A DNA stretch of 64,000 bases from Proteiniphilum sp. UBA4977. Lineage in GTDB: Bacteria > Bacteroidota > Bacteroidia > Bacteroidales > Dysgonomonadaceae. The stretch's first letter is position 1. Each line of letters opens with the position of its first letter. Under the pieces are notes generated by a model. It was not told the DNA's origin and did not search any database. It worked only from the letters and a program-made list of their open reading frames with translations. This document shows, piece after piece, positions 1-8,159 of this stretch. The stretch is taken from the NCBI GenBank assembly GCA_002398565.1, contig DGZP01000125.1, forward strand, positions 23,152 to 87,151, in the 5' to 3' direction. The position numbers and the translations under genes were made by a program.

Positions 1-42
1 CGTTCTGAAATTGAAAAGTTTAGATTTCCCTTTGACAACTAA
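1..42 (+). CDS. possible C-terminal tail of an upstream gene (partial)
   Basis: The first frame is open from the window edge for 13 codons and ends at TAA (40-42), giving a tail ending in FRFPFDN. It could be the end of a gene lying mostly outside the window. It is too short to identify, and a chance open frame is equally possible. Confidence 0.25.
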   Translation, partial: RSEIEKFRFPFDN

Positions 43-139
43 ATGAAGATAACATCTCATAAAATAAGAGGAAATCAAGTGATTTGGCTTTTGAATCTGA
101 ACCTTTATGCATGAAAAGTTAAAATAAATACATATAAAT

Positions 140-2626
140 ATGAAGTTTAAATCGCTACTTATTTTTGTAGTCTCACTCACACTGGTCTCCTGTTCAAAAA
201 AAAATGAATTCTCTGCAAATTTCGAAAATATCAACAACAGGATATGGATTGGAAAAGAGTTTTGGTCAATTCCACTGGAAGACTGGAAAATTGAAGATGG
301 AAAGATGCAGTGTATCGGCTCAGTACCCCAATCGAGGGTAAATCTCCTCACTCATATATTGTCAGATGAGACCGGAGAATTTGAGGCGTCTGTGAAAGTA
401 GGCTTAATTAAAGCAAATAATATACCTGGATCCGCGGGTCTTATCCTTGGAATATATGATGAGGAAGATGCCGATGTTAAGTCGCTCTGTTATTTTGGCA
501 AGGGAATACCTGCGGGAATAAGTTTACAGGGATTTGCCTTTCTAAAAGACCAAAGAGCCGAACTACCCGAAAATTTTGATTTTTCTGAAGCAACAATTTC
601 AGTATCAGGTAATGATAAACAGCTTGAAATGAAAGTTTCAGACAAAAATGGCAATGGTCCTGATTTGCTCTCATGTAAAATTGAGGGCATTCAAGGTTTA
701 GTTGCAGTAGCCAATAACATCAATATTGACGGCAACAAAAAATCCGGTAATTCTCATTTTAGCTTTGACGATATTAAACTATCCGGTTCAAAAGTGACAG
801 TTAAACAAGAAAATGCATTCGGTCCTATTTTATGGACCATGTATACGCTCAGTAAAGGAACTGTGAAGATGATGGCGCTCCTGCCTCCAATAGGAGTAGA
901 TGATAATCAGATAGTTAATTTACAATTAAAAAAAAATGAAACCTGGGAAACAGTTGCCTCAGAATCCTTAGAACCTGATTCCAGAACTGTCGTTTTTAAA
1001 CTGGATAAATGGGATGCGGGTAGTGATGTTGCTTATCGTGTAGAATATAATGAAAAAGGGATTAACGGGAATGAAACCCCAAATTATTATGAAGGGATAA
1101 TCCGGAGGGATCCAGTCGACCGTCCTTTAAAATTTGGGGGTCTTACATGTCAGAATCATATTGGATTTCCTTATACGCCTCTTGTCCAGAATCTGACTGT
1201 TTTAAATCCTGATATACTTTATTTTTCAGGGGATCAAATATATGAAGGGAACGGGGGCTATCCTATCAAACGTAAACCGGAAGATCTCTCAATAATCAAT
1301 TATCTGGGAAAATACTATATGTTCGGCTGGGCATTTGGAGATTTGATGCGCAATGTCCCCACCATCTGTACGCCTGACGATCATGATGTTTTTCAGGGTA
1401 ATCTTTGGGGTGAAGGAGGAATTGCCAAACCTGGAGGGTTAGCTAGTGATGATTCCGGAGGTTTCACTCAATCGGTAAAAATGGTGAATGTAGTCAACCG
1501 AACCAATTGCGGGCAGTTACCCGATCCCTATGACCCTACACCAGTTGAGCAAGGGATGAGCGTTTGGTATTCAGATCTTACTTACGGAAGGGTAAGCTTT
1601 GCCATTATCAGTGACAGGATTTTTAAAACCGGTCCTGAAAAGGTTGCAGACTGGGATGGTCGTAAAGATCATATGAAAGTGCCTCGTAATGACTTATCAT
1701 TTCTAGACAAAAAAGGTGTAGAGATGATTGGCAAAAGACAAACTGATTTTTTAAATCAATGGATAACCGAATGGGAAGGTGCAGATATGAAAGTACTACT
1801 CTCGCAGACCCTGTTTGCAAATGTAGCAACGCATCACGGGAGTGTTGTAAACTATCTCTATGGCGATCTCGATTCGGGTGGATGGCCCAAGTCTGATCGC
1901 GATAAGATAATTCGTGTAATGAGAAAAGCCGCAGTATTTCATATTAACGGAGATCAGCACATACCTTCACTTGTACAATACGGCCTGAATGATTTCTGTG
2001 ATGCAGGTTGGAGTTATTGCACCCCTGCCATTGCAGTTGGTTACCAACGTTGGTTTTTACCGGATGAACTGGGTATACCGGTGAATGATAGGCCCGACCA
2101 TGGTTATGATAACACTGGCAAATATACAGATGCATTCGGGAACAAAAACTATGTATACGCAATCGGAAATCCTGGAAAAATTGCTGACAATTCAGATGGT
2201 CGATATAGCAAAGCATCGATGCGTTCTTCAGGATTTGGAATGATTACGTTCAATCAAAAAACACGGAGCATACATATCGATGCCTGGCGATTTAAGGCAA
2301 ATGTTGAGAATCCTAATCCTGTTCGCGATCAGTTTCCCGGATGGCCATTAGAGATATCACAGTTTGATAATTTAGGATCTGGTGCAAATAATGTATTGCC
2401 CGAAATCAGAGTAAACAAATCCAATCAGGTATTACAGATATGGAATGAAAGAACCGGCGAGCTGGTTCAATCATTTAGAATCAACGGGAACACGGTGAAG
2501 AGTAAACTTCATGAACCAGGAACGTTTTCGATCAAAATTGGTGATAATGGAAAATGGCAGAGTATAAGAGGTTTGTCAACAAAAAAAGGTGAAAACAATG
2601 AAACAGTGAATCTGGAAATTCAGTAA
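140..2626 (+). CDS. PhoD-like metallophosphatase lipoprotein
   Basis: The 828-residue protein has a lipoprotein signal peptide ending at LVSC (Cys18), so it is probably anchored in the envelope. Residues about 30-215 look like a beta-sandwich domain. From about residue 335 the sequence follows the PhoD-like (alkaline phosphatase D) metallophosphatase fold: GDQIYEG with Asp365, TPDDHDVFQGN with His415/Asp416, and INGDQHIP with His607. These match the metal-binding and catalytic blocks of calcineurin-like phosphoesterases. The family hydrolyses phosphomono- or phosphodiesters; the substrate here cannot be told. The C-terminal 90 residues look like an added beta domain. The ATG follows an A/T-rich leader without a clear ribosome binding site. 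The gene appears to be a single transcription unit convergent with the HAD gene downstream. Confidence 0.8.
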   Translation: MKFKSLLIFVVSLTLVSCSKKNEFSANFENINNRIWIGKEFWSIPLEDWKIEDGKMQCIGSVPQSRVNLLTHILSDETGEFEASVKVGLIKANNIPGSAGLILGIYDEEDADVKSLCYFGKGIPAGISLQGFAFLKDQRAELPENFDFSEATISVSGNDKQLEMKVSDKNGNGPDLLSCKIEGIQGLVAVANNINIDGNKKSGNSHFSFDDIKLSGSKVTVKQENAFGPILWTMYTLSKGTVKMMALLPPIGVDDNQIVNLQLKKNETWETVASESLEPDSRTVVFKLDKWDAGSDVAYRVEYNEKGINGNETPNYYEGIIRRDPVDRPLKFGGLTCQNHIGFPYTPLVQNLTVLNPDILYFSGDQIYEGNGGYPIKRKPEDLSIINYLGKYYMFGWAFGDLMRNVPTICTPDDHDVFQGNLWGEGGIAKPGGLASDDSGGFTQSVKMVNVVNRTNCGQLPDPYDPTPVEQGMSVWYSDLTYGRVSFAIISDRIFKTGPEKVADWDGRKDHMKVPRNDLSFLDKKGVEMIGKRQTDFLNQWITEWEGADMKVLLSQTLFANVATHHGSVVNYLYGDLDSGGWPKSDRDKIIRVMRKAAVFHINGDQHIPSLVQYGLNDFCDAGWSYCTPAIAVGYQRWFLPDELGIPVNDRPDHGYDNTGKYTDAFGNKNYVYAIGNPGKIADNSDGRYSKASMRSSGFGMITFNQKTRSIHIDAWRFKANVENPNPVRDQFPGWPLEISQFDNLGSGANNVLPEIRVNKSNQVLQIWNERTGELVQSFRINGNTVKSKLHEPGTFSIKIGDNGKWQSIRGLSTKKGENNETVNLEIQ

Positions 2627-2665
2627 TAAATATCACAATACCATCAGCATCTCCCTTTATTGGAC

Positions 2666-2710
2666 AAATTCGGGAACCCTTCCAAGAGGTCGGAAAGGGC
2701 TCCCGAATTT
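2666..2710. terminator. long hairpin between convergent genes, probable bidirectional terminator
   Basis: Arms 2666-2681 and 2695-2710 form a 16-bp stem with one mismatch, and the inner bases TTCC/GGAA can extend it. It lies between two converging genes, as expected for a two-way terminator, but neither side has a good T tract. It could instead be a transcript-end stabiliser. Confidence 0.5.
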
Positions 2711-2822
2711 ATTCACTAAAAGACTTGAAAATCCATACCACGCAGTATATGATTACTGTAGTATTGTCGGCTATTTTTTTGTTTATGCCGACTACTGGAT
2801 TTATCTTAGTTCCGCTCCAACA

Positions 2823-3653
2823 CTATTGAAGTTGTAGTAAAAATTTTTTGATAGCTTCTCCCGTTCCGTTATGGTCATTATCGGTTACAATCTCATCTGC
2901 CATTTCTTTTATATCCTTGTTGGCATTTTCCATTGCAACAGCCAGTCCGGCTTTTAGAAGTATATCTCGATCATTATCTGCATCTCCTACGGCTATAGTT
3001 TCTGACACATCAATTCCTAAATGGGATGCAAGATGCAAAAGTGCAGTTCCTTTTGTGGTATTTAGAGGAGACATCTCCAAAGAAGCTTCTTCAGCAAAAG
3101 CAAAAGTAATCGGATATAATTTTAATTGTTCATATGCCGCCATGCGATCTTCTCGCCTGCGAAAATAAATATTTACTTTCGGAAAAGAGGGGTAGTTTAT
3201 GCATGCTTCCGCTAGACTATCAACCTGCGTCGTTATTTTTAAAAAAGAACTTTGATAAATTTTCATGTTGTATTCAGCCATTTGCTGTACTTGCCTCTTA
3301 TCGACGATTGATTCATTCAATGTTAGTAAGTGTGCCATGGCTTGAAAAGCATCTGCTATTTTGATAATCTCTAAAGCGACTTGTTGGGGGATTGAGTCGC
3401 AATAAATAATTTCTTTTTCCGTAATATTATATACTACAGCACCGCTAAAGACTATCGCGTAGTTAATTTGAGGAATTTGCTCAAAGAACGATTTCATTTC
3501 AACGAGTCCTCGACCGGTGCTGAACACCACATCTTTTCCAACTTTCACGGCAGCATTGATATCTTCAATCGTTTCAGGAAGTATCGATTTATTGGATGTT
3601 AGTAGTGTCCCATCCATATCAAGTGCTATCAGTTTATAGTCTTTCTCTTTCAT
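2823..3653 (-). CDS. Cof-type HAD-IIB family phosphatase
   Basis: This 276-residue cytoplasmic protein is a full-length member of the Cof/HAD-IIB sugar-phosphatase family. Motif I is DMDGTLL (about residues 12-18), motif II is the FSTGRG block, a conserved Lys lies in the TKGTALLHL block, and motif IV is GDADNDRDIL. The central part is the type IIB cap domain. Such enzymes dephosphorylate sugar phosphates, nucleotides or FMN-like substrates; the specific one cannot be read from sequence. The start ATG lies about 28 nt from the start site predicted by a good Bacteroidetes promoter on this strand, and a perfect palindrome sits inside that promoter, so the gene is probably regulated. Confidence 0.85.
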   Translation of the reverse strand: MKEKDYKLIALDMDGTLLTSNKSILPETIEDINAAVKVGKDVVFSTGRGLVEMKSFFEQIPQINYAIVFSGAVVYNITEKEIIYCDSIPQQVALEIIKIADAFQAMAHLLTLNESIVDKRQVQQMAEYNMKIYQSSFLKITTQVDSLAEACINYPSFPKVNIYFRRREDRMAAYEQLKLYPITFAFAEEASLEMSPLNTTKGTALLHLASHLGIDVSETIAVGDADNDRDILLKAGLAVAMENANKDIKEMADEIVTDNDHNGTGEAIKKFLLQLQ

Positions 3654-3687
3654 TAGTGGAAAAAAGGATTGAACATATATTTAGCAA

Positions 3688-3719
3688 CAAATCTAATGAA
3701 TTGTATCTAGAAGATACAA
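3688..3719 (-). promoter_or_regulatory. promoter of the HAD phosphatase with internal palindrome
   Basis: Reading the minus strand, a -33 element TTGT (3719-3716) is separated by 20 bases from a -7 element TAGATTTG (3695-3688), matching the Bacteroidetes pattern TTTG-N19-21-TAnnTTTG. The spacer is filled by the perfect inverted repeat TTGTATCT-AGA-AGATACAA (3701-3719), which also overlaps the -33 element. This is a typical repressor position. Confidence 0.6.
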
Positions 3720-3772
3720 CAAATCCAGTGAATTTATTTAGAAAATACAAGATGGGCAAAGTGTTTATGCTG

Positions 3773-3792
3773 TTGTATCGCGATAGATATAC
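3773..3792. repeat. second TTGTATC-type inverted repeat
   Basis: The bases TTGTATC-GCGATA-GATAC form an inverted repeat sharing the GTATC/GATAC half-site with the perfect palindrome at 3701-3719, whose start lies 72 bp away. It could be an auxiliary operator of the HAD gene. It is less symmetric than the first site. Confidence 0.3.
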
Positions 3793-3919
3793 TATTCGTG
3801 AAACAGCAGAGAAGATTGGCATCAATGAACCGGTTTATTCAAAAAAAGCTTTTATCTTACAAAAGCTATCTGAATAAAAAGTAATAACGTGAAACGTGAA
3901 AAAGAAAATTAACGGGTAT

Positions 3920-3965
3920 AAAAAAGGGTGCAAATCAAATAATTATGAGATTTACACCCTTTTTT
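3920..3965 (-). terminator. rho-independent terminator of tmRNA
   Basis: Immediately after the tmRNA 3' end the minus strand can form a 17-bp stem (3965-3949 with 3936-3920, one wobble pair) that ends in a run of six T. This is a strong intrinsic terminator. Confidence 0.85.
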
Positions 3966-3966
3966 G

Positions 3967-4365
3967 TGGAGCTGGAGGGACTCGAACCCTCGTCCAAACG
4001 AGGAAGCAATCTGCTTTCTACATGCTTAGCTTCATTTTATTTGTCGGGAAAGAGCGCGACTGAAGCCACCAAACTCAATCCTTATCTTCTTAATTTCGAA
4101 AGGGAGCCAAAGCCTCTCCCATCCTATCTCCGATTTACCTGCACCACCTGATCGGAATGCTTCGAAGCCAGAGCTTCCGGGTGATGTCTTGTCCTGTCAC
4201 ATGTGACAGGATTAAGCGTTAACCTACTGTACTTCGGTTACGCAGCAAGAGCGTAATTGTTATTATTGCCAGTTATAGCTTTGCCAATTGAGATTAAAGT
4301 GCAAATCAACAACGCACTGCATGCTTACAAACCTCTTCTACCCGCTGTCAATACCGGTCAACCCC
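3967..4365 (-). ncRNA. ssrA: transfer-messenger RNA (tmRNA)
   Basis: tmRNA rescues stalled ribosomes by acting as tRNA-Ala and then as a short mRNA. The 5' end starts GGGGUUGACCGGUAUUGACA and pairs with the 3' end CAGCUCC to form the acceptor stem. The T arm GGGUUCGAGUCCC sits near the 3' end. The tag reading frame starts at GGC (4270-4268) and ends at UAA (4240-4238), encoding GNNNNYALAA, which has the conserved YALAA ending of Bacteroidetes tags. Several long stems typical of the pseudoknot region follow, for example around CCUGUCACAUGUGACAGG. The terminal CCA is not encoded: the genome reads CAA after the discriminator, so it must be added after transcription. The mature ends are placed by comparison with remembered Bacteroides tmRNA. 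Confidence 0.95.
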
Positions 4366-4404
4366 ATATTGTGAAAGAACGCATCTTTGCTAAAGAATAA
4401 GATA

Positions 4405-4436
4405 CAAAATTAGACAATTGGTTTAATTCTGCCAAA
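4405..4436 (-). promoter_or_regulatory. consensus Bacteroidetes promoter of tmRNA
   Basis: On the minus strand TTTG (4436-4433), 20 bases and TAATTTTG (4412-4405) match the Bacteroidetes housekeeping promoter exactly. Transcription would begin near 4398, leaving a leader of roughly 30 nt to be removed from the tmRNA 5' end. Confidence 0.75.
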
Positions 4437-4540
4437 TATTTTTCATCCCATCCTGTTCATATACCTTAGAATGAACTCCTGTGTTATATGAGCGCGAATG
4501 AAACATCATATCAATCTTTAAATTTCACAGAAAAAATATG

Positions 4541-4548
4541 TAATTTTG
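4541..4548 (+). promoter_or_regulatory. -7 promoter element before the NfnA-type gene
   Basis: TAATTTTG matches TAnnTTTG and lies 21 bases before the ATG at 4570, so the leader would be only about 15 nt. The -33 element is weak (a CTTT at about the right distance). Confidence 0.5.
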
Positions 4549-4569
4549 TAGCATAGTAACCGATCGTAT

Positions 4570-5352
4570 ATGAACAAGATTATCACAAAAGAGAATTTTT
4601 CAGAGAAAGTTGTATGTTTTGAAGTGGAGGCACCGCTCATAGCAAAAAGCCGCAAAGCAGGTCATTTTGTAATTGTACGTGTGGGAAAAAAGGGGGAACG
4701 TGTCCCTTACACCATCGCTGCAGCCGATCCCCAAAAGGGTACCATTACGCTGGTTATCCAGCGCGTGGGTAAATCGTCTGAAAAGATTTGCCGGCTGGAA
4801 GTAGGTGACTACATCACCGACATGGTGGGTCCGCTCGGAAAAGCTACCCACATTGAAAACTTCGGCACCGTTGTCTGTGCAGGGGGGGGCGTTGGCGTAG
4901 CTCCCATGCTTCCCATCATTGAAGCCATGAAGAATGCGGGAAACAAGGTCATCACCGTTTTGGCGGCACGTACAAAAGAACTGATCATACTGGAAGAGCA
5001 GGTACGCAAATATTCCGATGAGGTTATCATCATGACCGACGACGGTTCATACGGAGAAAAGGGATTGGTTACCAACGGAGTGGAAAAAATAATACAAAGG
5101 GAAAAAGTAGACCTTTGCGTTACCATTGGCCCCGCCATCATGATGAAGTTTGTGGCACAACTGACAAAAAAATACGAGGTGCCCACACTTGCCTCACTCA
5201 ATACCATCATGGTGGACGGCACCGGCATGTGTGGTGCCTGCCGTGTTACCGTAGGCGGAAAAACAAAATTTGTCTGTATCGACGGGCCCGAGTTCGATGC
5301 GCATCAGGTGGACTTTGATGAGATGTTGATGCGGCTAAAGGCATATAACTGA
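4570..5352 (+). CDS. nfnA: NADH-dependent ferredoxin:NADP+ oxidoreductase small subunit (NfnA/SudB type)
   Basis: The 260-residue flavoprotein belongs to the dihydroorotate dehydrogenase electron-transfer/sulfide dehydrogenase beta group. The FAD domain includes RVPYTIAAADP (about 46-56), the NAD-binding part has CAGGGVGVAPMLP (about 103-115), and a C-terminal [2Fe-2S] site has the pattern D-GTGM-C-GA-C with a later Cys in KFVC. The Asp plus three Cys arrangement is the one known for NfnA. With the next gene it should form NfnAB, which couples NADH, NADPH and ferredoxin by flavin-based electron bifurcation in the cytoplasm. The partner starts 52 bp downstream. Annotation as sulfide dehydrogenase subunit is the main alternative. 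Confidence 0.85.
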   Translation: MNKIITKENFSEKVVCFEVEAPLIAKSRKAGHFVIVRVGKKGERVPYTIAAADPQKGTITLVIQRVGKSSEKICRLEVGDYITDMVGPLGKATHIENFGTVVCAGGGVGVAPMLPIIEAMKNAGNKVITVLAARTKELIILEEQVRKYSDEVIIMTDDGSYGEKGLVTNGVEKIIQREKVDLCVTIGPAIMMKFVAQLTKKYEVPTLASLNTIMVDGTGMCGACRVTVGGKTKFVCIDGPEFDAHQVDFDEMLMRLKAYN

Positions 5353-5404
5353 TCAGGCCGGCCTATTTTTCAGGTTACCAACAAAGAAGAAACAATCATA
5401 AGAA

Positions 5405-6874
5405 ATGAGTGAATATTTACAGGCAGAAAGGGCACAGGAGTGGCGCGAAGCCCTGCGAAAATCGATGAAGAACAAAGACCGTACAGCCATCCCGCGGGTG
5501 AAGATGCCCGAGGTGGATCCGGAGGTACGCAGCCATACCTACGACGAAGTGAACCTTGGCCTGTCAGAAATACTTGCCAGAGAGGAATCACACCGCTGTC
5601 TCGATTGCGTGGATCCTACCTGCATCACCGGATGTCCTGTGGAAATCAACATCCCGAAATTTATCAAGAACATCGAGCGGGGCGACTACCTGGAGGCAGC
5701 CCGTACACTAAAAGAAACCAGCGCCCTTCCGGCGGTATGCGGGCGTGTGTGCCCTCAGGAACGTCAATGTGAGAGTCAATGTTTTTATACGCTGAAACTA
5801 AAGAAAGAAGCTGTTGCAATTGGCCATCTGGAGCGGTTTGCAGCTGACTACGAGCGGATGAGCGGAAACATATCCATTCCACTGACAGCACCCGCCAACG
5901 GCATTAAAATTGCCGTCGTGGGTTCAGGGCCGGCGGGTCTGGCTTTTGCCGGAGATATGGTCAAATTCGGTTACGATGTCACCGTATTTGAGGCCCTCCA
6001 TGAACTGGGAGGGGTCCTTCGATACGGTATTCCCGAATTCCGGTTACCCAACGAGATCGTAGACATAGAGATCGACGGGCTCAAAAAAATGGGTGTAAAG
6101 TTTGAAACAAACTGCATCGTGGGAAAGACTATCTCACAGGAAGATCTCCGGGAAGAAGGATTCAGTGGTATTTTTGTCGGAAGCGGTGCCGGCCTTCCCA
6201 ACTTTATGAATATTCCGGGGGAGAACCTGATTGGTATCATGTCATGCAACGAATATCTCACCCGCGTGAACCTGATGCAGGCAGCCGACCCCGAAAGTGA
6301 CACACCGGTATACAAGGGAAAGAAGGTCGCGGTAATTGGTGGTGGCAATACAGCCATGGATGCAGTACGTACCGCCCGCCGACTGGGTGCGGAGAAGGCC
6401 ATGATCATCTACCGTCGTTCGGAAGAAGAGATGCCGGCTCGTGTAGAAGAGATCAAACATGCCAAAGAAGAGGGTATCGACTTCTACACGCTGCACAACC
6501 CGCTTCGTTACGAAGGAGATGAGCGGGGACATGTTCAACGGATGCTCCTGCAGCGGATGCAGCTGGGAGAACCCGATCAGTCGGGCCGTCGCCGCCCGGT
6601 ACCCATTGAGGGTGACACGCTCTGGCTGGAGGTCGATGAAGTGATCGTGAGTGTCGGAGTCTCCCCCAACCCGCTGATTCCGCAGACTTTCACCGGAATG
6701 GAAATTACCTCGTGGGGCACCATCGTCGTAAACAACGATACCATGCAGACCGCCGACGAAATGATTTATGCCGGTGGCGATATCGTTCGCGGCGGAGCCA
6801 CCGTGATCCTCGCAATGGGCGATGGAAGGAAAGCTGCCAAAGCAATGCATGCACATTTAAATCACCCGTTATGA
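5405..6874 (+). CDS. nfnB: NfnB / GltD-like glutamate synthase small-subunit homologue
   Basis: The 489-residue protein has the N-terminal iron-sulfur domain of GltD-type proteins (CLDCVDPTCITGCP, about residues 60-73, and CGRVCPQERQCESQC, about 110-124), then an FAD-binding motif GSGPAGL (about 173) and an NADPH-binding motif GGGNTAMD (about 315). Alone it would be called NADPH-dependent glutamate synthase. Because no large glutamate synthase subunit is present and the gene follows an NfnA-type gene, it is better read as the NADPH-binding, bifurcating subunit of NfnAB. Its stop overlaps the next start (ATGA at 6871-6874), implying translational coupling to pdxB. Confidence 0.85.
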   Translation: MSEYLQAERAQEWREALRKSMKNKDRTAIPRVKMPEVDPEVRSHTYDEVNLGLSEILAREESHRCLDCVDPTCITGCPVEINIPKFIKNIERGDYLEAARTLKETSALPAVCGRVCPQERQCESQCFYTLKLKKEAVAIGHLERFAADYERMSGNISIPLTAPANGIKIAVVGSGPAGLAFAGDMVKFGYDVTVFEALHELGGVLRYGIPEFRLPNEIVDIEIDGLKKMGVKFETNCIVGKTISQEDLREEGFSGIFVGSGAGLPNFMNIPGENLIGIMSCNEYLTRVNLMQAADPESDTPVYKGKKVAVIGGGNTAMDAVRTARRLGAEKAMIIYRRSEEEMPARVEEIKHAKEEGIDFYTLHNPLRYEGDERGHVQRMLLQRMQLGEPDQSGRRRPVPIEGDTLWLEVDEVIVSVGVSPNPLIPQTFTGMEITSWGTIVVNNDTMQTADEMIYAGGDIVRGGATVILAMGDGRKAAKAMHAHLNHPL

Positions 6875-7989
6875 AGATAAAGATTCTGGCCGATGCACAT
6901 ATCCCTTACCTGAAAGGGGTGGCTGAACAATTCGGCGAAGTGGAGTACCTGCCCGGAAATCAATTTACCCGCGAAGCAATCAAAGAAAAGGACGCACTGA
7001 TCGTGCGTACCGTCACACACTTCGGCAAGGAGATACTTGACGGTACCGCTGTGAAGCTTATCTGTTCGGCCACCATAGGATACGATCATATCGATACGGA
7101 CTATTGCGATTCACACGGGATAACCTGGCGCACCGCACCGGGATGCAATGCGAACTCGGTGGAACAATATATTACAGCCTCCCTGCTCTGCCTGGCCGAA
7201 AAGTATCAATTTAGATTACAAGACAAAACCATTGGAATTGTGGGAGTTGGAAATGTAGGCAGCAAGATTGAGGTAGCCTGTCGGAAGCTGGGAATGAACG
7301 TGCTGCTGAACGACCCGCCCAGGGAGGAAGAAGAAGGAAATACCGATGGTAAATTTGTGGAGCTGGAGGTGATAAAACAACAAGCAGACATCATCACCTT
7401 TCATACTCCCCTGACAAAAACCGGAAAATATGCCACGTTCCACCTGGCGGATGAGTCATTTCTGCACACCGTTGCCAGAAAACCTTTCATCATCAATGCG
7501 GCGCGTGGGGGTATCACAGACAATAAAGCGCTGATAAATGCACTCCATTCAGGTAAAATCTCCGGGATAGTGATTGATTGTTGGGAGAATGAACCGGAAA
7601 TAGACAGGGAGCTACTCGCTTTGGCAGATATTGCCACGCCACATATTGCCGGATACAGCGCCGATGGCAAGTGGACAGCCACCAGGATAAGCCTTGAAAA
7701 CCTGAATAATTTCTTTGGCCTGGACATCAGTCCGAAATACGAGAATATTCCTGCTCCCCTACTGCCGGTCATCGATCTCAGTAAAATATCCCCCGCAACA
7801 CAACTGTCTCACGCAGTATGGCATACTTATAATCCTTTGAATGAAACCGGTGTACTCAAACTATCGCCAGAAAAATTTTATTGGTTTCGTTCCCACTATC
7901 CGTTAAGAAGAGAGTATCCGGCATATAAGGTTGTAAATGCCGCCCCCCCGGTTTCCGAGAGACTACATCAACTCGGATTTAAGCTGTAA
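6871..7989 (+). CDS. pdxB: erythronate-4-phosphate dehydrogenase
   Basis: The 372-residue protein starts at ATG 6871, in a 4-base overlap with the previous stop; a longer upstream reading of this frame lies inside nfnB and is not used. It is a D-2-hydroxyacid dehydrogenase: GVGNVG (about residue 126) binds NAD, and the catalytic Arg, Glu and His lie in NAARGG, ENEPE and TPHIAGYS. The N-terminal ADAHIPY and the long C-terminal dimerisation domain are typical of PdxB, the second step of DXP-dependent vitamin B6 synthesis (4-phosphoerythronate to 2-oxo-3-hydroxy-4-phosphobutanoate). Coupling to NfnAB suggests a shared redox need, but this is inference. Confidence 0.88.
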   Translation: MKIKILADAHIPYLKGVAEQFGEVEYLPGNQFTREAIKEKDALIVRTVTHFGKEILDGTAVKLICSATIGYDHIDTDYCDSHGITWRTAPGCNANSVEQYITASLLCLAEKYQFRLQDKTIGIVGVGNVGSKIEVACRKLGMNVLLNDPPREEEEGNTDGKFVELEVIKQQADIITFHTPLTKTGKYATFHLADESFLHTVARKPFIINAARGGITDNKALINALHSGKISGIVIDCWENEPEIDRELLALADIATPHIAGYSADGKWTATRISLENLNNFFGLDISPKYENIPAPLLPVIDLSKISPATQLSHAVWHTYNPLNETGVLKLSPEKFYWFRSHYPLRREYPAYKVVNAAPPVSERLHQLGFKL

Positions 7990-8095
7990 AGGAATTAGAA
8001 AAGCAGACTCGATTCGTGTGGTAACCAGTGCTTCAGAGAGTAGAATTTAGCGTTAAATAAGGTAAATAGCTCTTTTTTAATTGCACAGAATTGAA

Positions 8096-8103
8096 TATAT
8101 TTG
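8096..8103 (+). promoter_or_regulatory. -7 promoter element before the TPR lipoprotein
   Basis: TATATTTG matches TAnnTTTG and lies 57 bases before the start codon. The upstream -33 region is T-rich but has no exact TTTG. The rest of the 170-bp gap after pdxB shows no gene. Confidence 0.5.
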
Positions 8104-8159
8104 TCTGCTGTAACTTGTTGGAAAATTGATCAATTAAATTCATATTAAACTTTATCCAA

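Larger units (their letters stand above)
3656..3877 (+). other. unrecognised open stretch, possible gene remnant
   Basis: The plus strand stays open up to TAA at 3877. From ATG 3752 it would give a 41-residue peptide containing the helix-turn-helix-like run YTIRETAEKIG. The stretch overlaps the HAD promoter on the other strand and has no promoter or ribosome binding site of its own. I do not recognise it. It may be the remnant of a larger gene or simply regulatory DNA that happens to be open. Confidence 0.2.

Noticed and set aside
3945..4151. 68-codon open frame on the plus strand
   Set aside because: It lies fully across the tmRNA 3' part and its terminator and is the antisense reading of that RNA (translated tRNA-like ends often appear as LEPSSK-type peptides).
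6712..6870. Longer N-terminal extension of pdxB
   Set aside because: The extension is an out-of-frame reading of nfnB; the ATG at 6871 starts exactly at the conserved PdxB N-terminus and gives the usual ATGA overlap.
5405..6874. Simple annotation as glutamate synthase small subunit
   Set aside because: No large subunit gene is present and the preceding gene is an NfnA-type flavoprotein, so NfnB is the better reading; the homology itself is not in doubt.
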